Assembly (NCBI GenBank): GCA_017591395.1
Contig: WEDG01001060.1
Span: 1-64,000 of the forward strand
DNA: 64,000 nucleotides
Direction: 5' to 3'
From: Schistocephalus solidus
Taxonomy: Eukaryota; Platyhelminthes; Cestoda; Diphyllobothriidea; Diphyllobothriidae
Position 1 is the stretch's first letter. Every line of letters starts with the position of its first letter. Below the pieces are notes generated by a model. The model saw only the letters and a list, made by a program, of their open reading frames with translations, had not been told where the DNA came from and made no database searches. This document shows positions 58,479 through 64,000 of this stretch, piece by piece. The position numbers were made by a program, and so were the translations under genes.

Positions 58479-59324
58479 TTAAAAAGGTCTTTCGTGCTCA
58501 CTTGTGATAGGTCTAGCCACTTCGTTTCTAATTGGTCCTCCTCTCGTGCGCCAATGGTGCTTGACGGCCTCATAGGGCACTGGTAGGTCAATGCTGCGGT
58601 TGATAGAGTTGGCGTCTGACTGCCAAGCTTCGATGACTTCCCTCGCCAGTCTGTTTTCGGCACGGCCGAGCACTTGAGTCCCGTCAAAATCGAACCGGTG
58701 GTTGTTTTCTAGACTATGCATGGCGACGTGTGATCGAATATCCTTTCGCCTTACGGCCAAAGTGTGCTCGTGCATGCGCGTACTCAGTCGTTTGTCGGTC
58801 ATGCCGCAGTAGTTGGCCGGGCAGTCTAGACAGTTGACACGGTAAATAACGCCTGAGGTGTCTGCGGTTGGCAGTCGGCCCTTTGGTTGCATGACTAATC
58901 GACGGATGGTGGCCTCCGGTCGGTGTCCAACGCCCACGTTTAGCGGTCTTAACACGCGCTCAGTGGCTTCTGAGACGTTCCTCGCATAGGGCAAGACATG
59001 AAAGGTTTCAGGTCTTTGTTTAGGCTCACCTTCGGTCTTTGTATGCCTTTGGTATAAGCATTTGTTTACGAAACTGCGTGGATATCCACTGGCGAGAAAG
59101 AGGCGCCATAGGGTTTTACGTTCTCGCAGCTTCTCAGCCTCTGTGCTGCAGTGTGTCTGGATGCGGCGAAAAAGCGATTGGACGCAACTGCGTTTATGCG
59201 ACAGGGGTGTTGCTGTTGTAGTGAAGAATTTTCTCCGTTTTTGTCGCTTTTCGAAACACGCCAGTCTTGAGGGTTCCGTCCTCCTGCCTTGATATCTGAA
59301 CATCGAGAAAAAGGGGCATTCCAT
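58479..59324 (-). pseudogene. PLE 7 connector and GIY-YIG endonuclease
   Basis: HKRSCVQSLFRRIQTHCS is the start of the connector. FHVLPYARNVSEATERVLRPLNVGVGHRP is the linker. GVIYRVNCLDCPANYCGMTDKRLSTR with EHTLAVRRKD, EAWQSDANSINRSIDLP is the GIY-YIG endonuclease with its Cys pair. A frameshift precedes HKRSCV. Confidence 0.9.
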
Positions 59325-59346
59325 CTTCTTTTTCCTCCATTGTGAA

Positions 59347-59826
59347 TTAAATCTGTGGGAAAATCGAGTTCAGATCCCTTTTGAAGTTCTCTTTGGCTTC
59401 TCGGTGTATGATAACAAAGGTGTCGTCCACGTAGCGCATCCAGAATTTCGGCTTGTAGATCTGGAAGACCTGAGTTTCCAGTTCTTGCAGGATGGCCTCC
59501 GCAAGGTAGCCGGAGATCGGTGATCCCATCGGGGTTCCCTGGATTTGCTCATAAACATAGTCGTTAAACGTGAAGTACGTGCGAAGGCAGTAGTCCAGTA
59601 ACTCCATTGCGTGTTCCTTTAAAAGTTTTCCTTCATCGTTGTACTTTCTGTCCAGAAGGTCATCGATGACTCTCCTGGCCAATTCTTTTGGGATGGATGT
59701 GAATAGGGAGACGACGTCAAAGGACACCATTATCTCGTCGGGGGCGATTGTGATGCCTCTGAGTTTTTCTAGGAAGTGCGTTGAGGATACGGCTGTGTGT
59801 TCTGAGCCCTCTACCAGCTTCTTCAA
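59347..59826 (-). pseudogene. PLE 7 RT palm
   Basis: It contains the catalytic motifs: MVSFDVVSLFTSIP (motif A Asp), QGTPMGSPISGYLAE (motif B) and FWMRYVDDTFVIIH (motif C, Asp-Asp). It is interrupted at TAA 59349-59347 directly before the connector. Confidence 0.92.
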
Positions 59827-59838
59827 ATGCTTAGCGAG

Positions 59839-60384
59839 TCATTTAGCCAGTCTGTAGGTAGGCGTGCCTTTCAGCGCCACGATGGGCCGTAGGGGAACAT
59901 TCGGCTTGTGGATTTTTGGCAAACCGTAGAACCGCGCTAAGGCGGCATCCTGTTGTTTCATTTGTCTCCAATCGTTTTCGGATATTGCCTTTTGGCTCCT
60001 CATTAGATTCAGACTCTTATTGATTTTTCCTACCAGTGTTTTCATAGGGACAGATTCGACGACCTTATATGACTGACTGTCATTTAGTAGCTCCTGAGCT
60101 TTTGCCATGTATTCTGACTTGTCCAAGATTACAGTTGCCCGTCCTTTGTCTGCTGGAATAATAACACTTTCTTCGTCCTTCTTTAATTCCCTAATGGCCT
60201 TTACCTCGGCTGGAGGGATGGTTCGGCGTGGCCTATGGGATATGATGAGGGAGGCGACTTGCTGGCGGATCGAGTTCTTGGCGTCTTCTGTAGTCTGTGT
60301 CTTTGAGAGTGCCGCTTCCAGTGAGGCAATAAAATCCACTGTATGTGCGTCTCCTGTGTTGAAGCCGGATTCGTGCTGAAGCAC
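59839..60384 (-). pseudogene. PLE 7 RT, N-terminal part
   Basis: VLQHESGFNTGD..VDFIASLEAAL is the PLE pre-RT motif and EESVIIPADKGRATVILDKSEY the conserved 'ADKG' RT motif. ALARFYGLPKIHKPNVPLRPIV follows, then LKGTPTYRLAK. The frame stops at a TGA (59841-59839) where PLE 8 has TGG. Confidence 0.9.
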
Positions 60385-60480
60385 TTTAATCTGATCAGCT
60401 GTTAGTTGTTTAGACGACAGATTATGGGCGGATGATTGTTCAGGTACGTGTGCCTGTGCTTGTTTTTAGGCTACATTTGT

Positions 60481-60750
60481 TCAGTAGCTGGGCCTTTTCT
60501 TGTCTCGGACCTCATTCATCTTATTCGTGATCCAGCGCTCTAAGTTTTGCAGTGTTGTCATCTCCAGGCGTGATGCACATTCTGCTTTCTCCCGTTCGAT
60601 TTCCCTGCCGTATTTTTGTAGACGAATGTGGCATTCATTGATGAGGGTTCTTAATAGGCGAGTGCAGCTCCTGGCGACATCCCGACCGAAATCCGTTTTA
60701 GCTGTGGTCTTACAGAAACACTCCGTGGCATAATGTCCGACCTCAGGCAT
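60481..60750 (-). pseudogene. PLE 7 N-terminal coiled-coil segment
   Basis: 89 codons, charged and helical (RLLRTLINECHIRLQKYGREIEREKAE, LQNLERWITNKMNEVRDKKR), just upstream of the pre-RT region. PLEs often have a poorly conserved N-terminal domain here. Whether it is a separate ORF1 or the start of the main ORF is unclear. Confidence 0.6.
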
Positions 60751-60837
60751 TCGTGCAGAAAATTGTGCCCATGTAGATCCTTGTCTACGGGAAAATATTT
60801 CCCAGTCCGTGCTTGGCAGCGCTCGCGCCCGAAATTC

Positions 60838-62935
60838 TCATGGATATAGGAGAAAATACGGACCCCAGGTGTTGAAATGGAAGGAGAAGATAAGGCGATC
60901 TCTGGGGTAGAAGATATACTTGTCTGACGTTTCACACTCATACTCGAGCGCATCATCGGAGATAGAGCATAGGGGAACTACATGGTTTTAAAAAGGTCTT
61001 TTCGTGCTCACTTGCGGTAGGTCTAGCCACCTCGTTTCTCATTGGTCCTCCCCTCGTGCGCCAATGGTGCTTGACGGCCCTCATAGGGCACTGGTAGGTC
61101 AATGCTGCGGTTGATAGAGTTGGCGTCTGACTGCCAAGCTTCGATGACTTCCCTCGCCAGTCTGTTTTCGGCTCGGCCGAGCACTTGAGCCCCGTCAAAA
61201 ATCGAACCGGTGGTTGTTTTCTAGACTATGCATGGCGACGTGTGATCGAATATCCTTTCGCCTTACGGCCAAAGTGTGCTCGTGCATGCGCGTACTCAGT
61301 CGTTTGTCGGTCATGCCGCAGTAGTTGGCCGGGCAGTCTGAGACAGTTGACACGGTAAATAACGCCTGAGGTGTCTGCGGGTGGTAGTCGGCCCTTTGGT
61401 TGCATGACTAATCGACGGATGGTGGCCTCCGGTCGGTGTCCAACGCCCACGTTTAGCGGTCTTAACACGCGCTCAGTGGCTTCTGAGACGTTCCTCGCAT
61501 AGGGCAAGACATGAAAGGTTTCAGGTCTTTGTTTAGGCTCACCTTCGGTCTTTGTATGCCTTTGGTATAAGCATTTGTTTACGAAACTGCGTGGATATCC
61601 ACTGGCGAGAAAGAGGCGCCATAGGGTTTTACGTTCTCGCAGCTTCTCAGCCTCTGTGCTGCAGTGTGTCTGGATGCGGCGAAAAAGCGATTGGACGCAA
61701 CTGCGTTTATGCGACAGGGGGTGATTGCTGTTGTAGTGAAGAATTTTTCTCCGTGTTTTGTCGCTTTTTCGAAACACGCCAGTCTTGAGGGTTCCGTCCT
61801 CCTGCCTTGATATCTGAACATCGAGAAAAAGGGAGCATTCCATCCTCTTCTTCCTCCATTGTGAATTGAATCTGTGGGAAAATCGAGTTCAGATCCCTTT
61901 TGAAGTTCTCTTTGGCTTCTCGGTGTATGATAACAAAGGTGTCGTCTACGTAGCGCATCCAGAATTTCGGCTTGTAGATCTGGAAGACCTGAGTTTCCAG
62001 TTCTTGCAGGATGGCCTCCGCAAGGTAGCCGGAGATCGGTGATCCCATCGGGGTTCCCTGGATTTGCTCATAAACATAGTCGTTAAACGTGAAGTACGTG
62101 CGAAGGCAGTAGTCCAGTAACTCCATTGCGTGTTCCCTTTTAAAAAGTTTTTCCTTCATCGTTGTACCTTTCTGTCCAGAAGGTCATCGATGACTCTCCA
62201 ACCAATTCTTTTTGGGATGGATGTGAATAGGGAGACGACGTCAAAGGACACCATTATCTCGTCGGGGGCGATTGTGATGCCTCGGAGTTTTTCTAGGAAG
62301 TGCGTTGAGGATACGGCTGTGTGTTCTGAGCCCTCTACCAGCTTCTTCAAATGCTTAGCGAGCCATTTAGCCAGTCTGTAGGTAGGCGTGCCTTTCAGCG
62401 CCACGATGGGCCGTAGGGAAACATTCGGCTTGTGGATTTTTTTGGCAAAACCGTAGAACCGCGCTAAGGCGGCATCCTGTTGTTTCATTTGTCTCCAATC
62501 GTTTTTCGGATATTGCCTTTTGGCTCCTCATTAGATTCAGACTCTTATTGATTTTTCCTACCAGTGTTTTCATAGGGACAGATTCGACGACCTTATATGA
62601 CTGACTGTCATTTAGTAGCTCCTGAGCTTTTGCCATGTATTCTGACTTGTCCAAGATTACAGTTGCCCGTCCTTTGTCTGCTGGAATAATAACAATTTCT
62701 TCGTCCTTCTTTAATTCCCTAATGGCCTTTACCTCGGCTGGAGGGATGGTTCGGCGTGGCCTGTGGGATATGATGAGGGAGGCGACTTGCTGGCGGATCG
62801 AGTTCTTGGCGTCTTCTGTGGTCTATGTCTTTGAGAGTGTCGCTTCCAGTGAAGCAATAAAATCCACTGTATGTGCATCTCCTGTGTTGAAGCCGGATTC
62901 GTGCTGGAGCACTTTTATCTTATCAGATGTTAGTG
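60838..62935 (-). mobile_element. PLE 8: second tandem copy, 5'-truncated
   Basis: A direct repeat of PLE 7 from the pre-RT region (about 62930) to the 3' pLTR (60838-61017), abutting the 5' end of PLE 7. It contains the same RT (YVDD near 61965-61940) and GIY-YIG motifs. It differs from PLE 7 almost only by extra bases in homopolymer runs, which break the frame many times. It lacks the two stop codons of PLE 7. Confidence 0.92.
60926..60960 (-). ncRNA. hammerhead-like motif, PLE 8 3' pLTR
   Basis: CCGATGA-T, perfect hairpin GCGCTC-GAGTAT-GAGTGT (with G-U pairs), GAAACGTC on the minus strand. Confidence 0.6.
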
Positions 62936-63063
62936 AGCAGGAAAGACCTTTTTGAAACCATGTAGTTCCCCCTATGTTCTATCTCCAATGATGCGCTCGA
63001 GTATGAGTGTGAAACGTCAGACAAGTATATATTCTACCCCAGAGATCACCTTATCTTCTCCTT

Positions 63064-63065
<2 letters not shown>
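62936..63065 (+). repeat. inverted pLTR at the 5' end of PLE 8
   Basis: On the plus strand this repeats the 3' pLTR of PLE 7/8 (AAGACCTTTTTGAAACCATG, hammerhead-like motif at 62983-63018, CAGACAAGTATAT, ATCTTCTCCTTCC) in inverted orientation and ends at an (AT)n tract. Inverted terminal pLTR pieces at the 5' side are a known PLE structure. Confidence 0.88.

Positions 63066-63135
<70 letters not shown>
63066..63135. repeat. (AT)35 tract, right edge of the PLE nest
   Basis: About 70 bp of alternating AT directly after the inverted pLTR. Confidence 0.97.
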
Positions 63136-63138
<3 letters not shown>

Positions 63139-64000
63139 GGGTTACGTGTGGCGCCGTCAGGGGCCCTAGTCACACACGGTTGAGGTTATAAATATAGTTA
63201 TGTACAGTAAAAATACAATATAGCCATTTATAAAGCTAACGGAAACATTTTACAACAAACGTGTAGTGGTGCAATGCATATAAATTTAAATCGAAAAGTA
63301 AATTTCACGCATGAACGGAGATAAACCCGCAGACAGACCCGTCAGTTATCAAAAATTAAACAATGAAAATACAATTTGATCAAAACCATGCTATTGGACG
63401 TTTCGATATCGCTTGGGAGCGGAGGGTCGAACCACCCACCGCCTGAAAGAAAGTTTTGATTCTTCTAGACGCGTAAATTCGCCTTTGAACATATATCGAT
63501 GACCACGCAGGTGACTCATGTTTTTAAACTCAAATAAAACTTTACCTGTGTACAACTTAAAATATTCGTGGCTGATTTGGAATATCTACAGAAGGTTGTG
63601 CCTAATTTGTTTATAAAATAAAGGACACAAATTAAATTTGATCAGTCTTTCTGGATATGACAGTGTCCTAGGACTATCCACCGGTTCTGTTGCCTGTCTT
63701 TACACCTGTTTGATGGAATCCCTGTCAATTTTCAAGCAGAGCATCCCTGCATCCGTATTCCAAATCTGGAGTAACGAACGTACCAAAGAGCCGTGCGAAC
63801 AGTTCAGGAAAAAAAACTAGGAAGGTACGCCGGATCGAGTGCATGGTATTTCTTGCCTTTTGGATGTTTTTTTATAGTGTTCGGAGGACATAATGTTTAA
63901 AATTTCCAGATACATAGATATCCATGCGTATCAACTTCTTTATGTGGAATCAAATTCATGTAGTACTGGTGTTTTGTGAAACGTCCCTACCCAGCGTCCA
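63136..64000. other. right flank without recognised features
   Basis: AT-rich sequence. Short open frames (for example near 63640-63820) do not resemble a known protein. Confidence 0.45.

Larger units (their letters stand above)
58333..60837 (-). mobile_element. PLE 7: nearly complete Penelope-like element
   Basis: The minus strand holds, in order, an N-terminal coiled-coil segment (60750-60481), a leader into the RT, the RT, connector, GIY-YIG endonuclease and a 3' pLTR with hammerhead-like motif (58451-58417). Only a few lesions are seen: a TGA at 59841-59839, a TAA at 59349-59347, a one-base shift near 59210, and a frame break between the N-terminal segment and the RT. It is head to tail with PLE 8, which it matches at well over 95% by eye. 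Confidence 0.93.

Overview
The window is eukaryotic nuclear DNA with intron-bearing genes and a heavy load of retroelements. The mix of Penelope-like elements (PLEs) with GIY-YIG endonucleases, an APE-type LINE carrying C2H2 zinc fingers, a Ty3/Gypsy relic, tRNA-derived SINEs and long (AT)n tracts, together with flatworm-like gene structure, points to a parasitic flatworm. I infer a tapeworm, possibly of the Diphyllobothriidea (Spirometra, Dibothriocephalus or Schistocephalus group). No species marker is present.

Region 1 (1-4092, +): a TELO2 (Tel2) homologue in two coding exons. It is interrupted by two single-base frame breaks at homopolymers that look like assembly errors. Region 2 (8059-19510, +): a TRIP13/PCH2 AAA+ ATPase in five coding exons, all joined in phase 0. 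One intron uses a GC donor, and the introns hold LINE, PLE and repeat debris. The two genes lie head to tail about 4 kb apart and both act in chromosome maintenance: TELO2 in the TTT complex that matures PIKK kinases, TRIP13 in HORMA-domain remodelling.

Region 3 (21014-35958, -): two large exons that fit as one gene. The first has a perfect GTAAGT donor in phase 1 and the second an acceptor that needs phase 1; the intron between them is 11.1 kb. The predicted protein of about 1,268 residues has a coiled-coil N-terminal half, a death-domain-like segment and a highly charged tail. The intron carries an alpha-tubulin processed pseudogene, two tRNA-derived SINEs, hammerhead-like repeats and a (CT)80 tract.

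Region 4 (38620-50290): no host gene seen. It holds a degenerate LINE (+), a nearly full-length LINE (-) with endonuclease, reverse transcriptase and zinc fingers, a decayed Gypsy element (+), and copies of a hairpin-led repeat. Region 5 (50934-63135): a 12 kb nest of at least eight PLE copies from three subfamilies, in both orientations, bounded by (AT)n tracts. It includes a head-to-tail tandem pair, an inverted pair and a 640-bp foldback repeat.

The most distinctive signal is a small structured motif resembling the hammerhead ribozyme core. It occurs at thirteen places, with a hairpin whose two sides co-vary, at the ends of several different PLE families and in solo copies inside introns.
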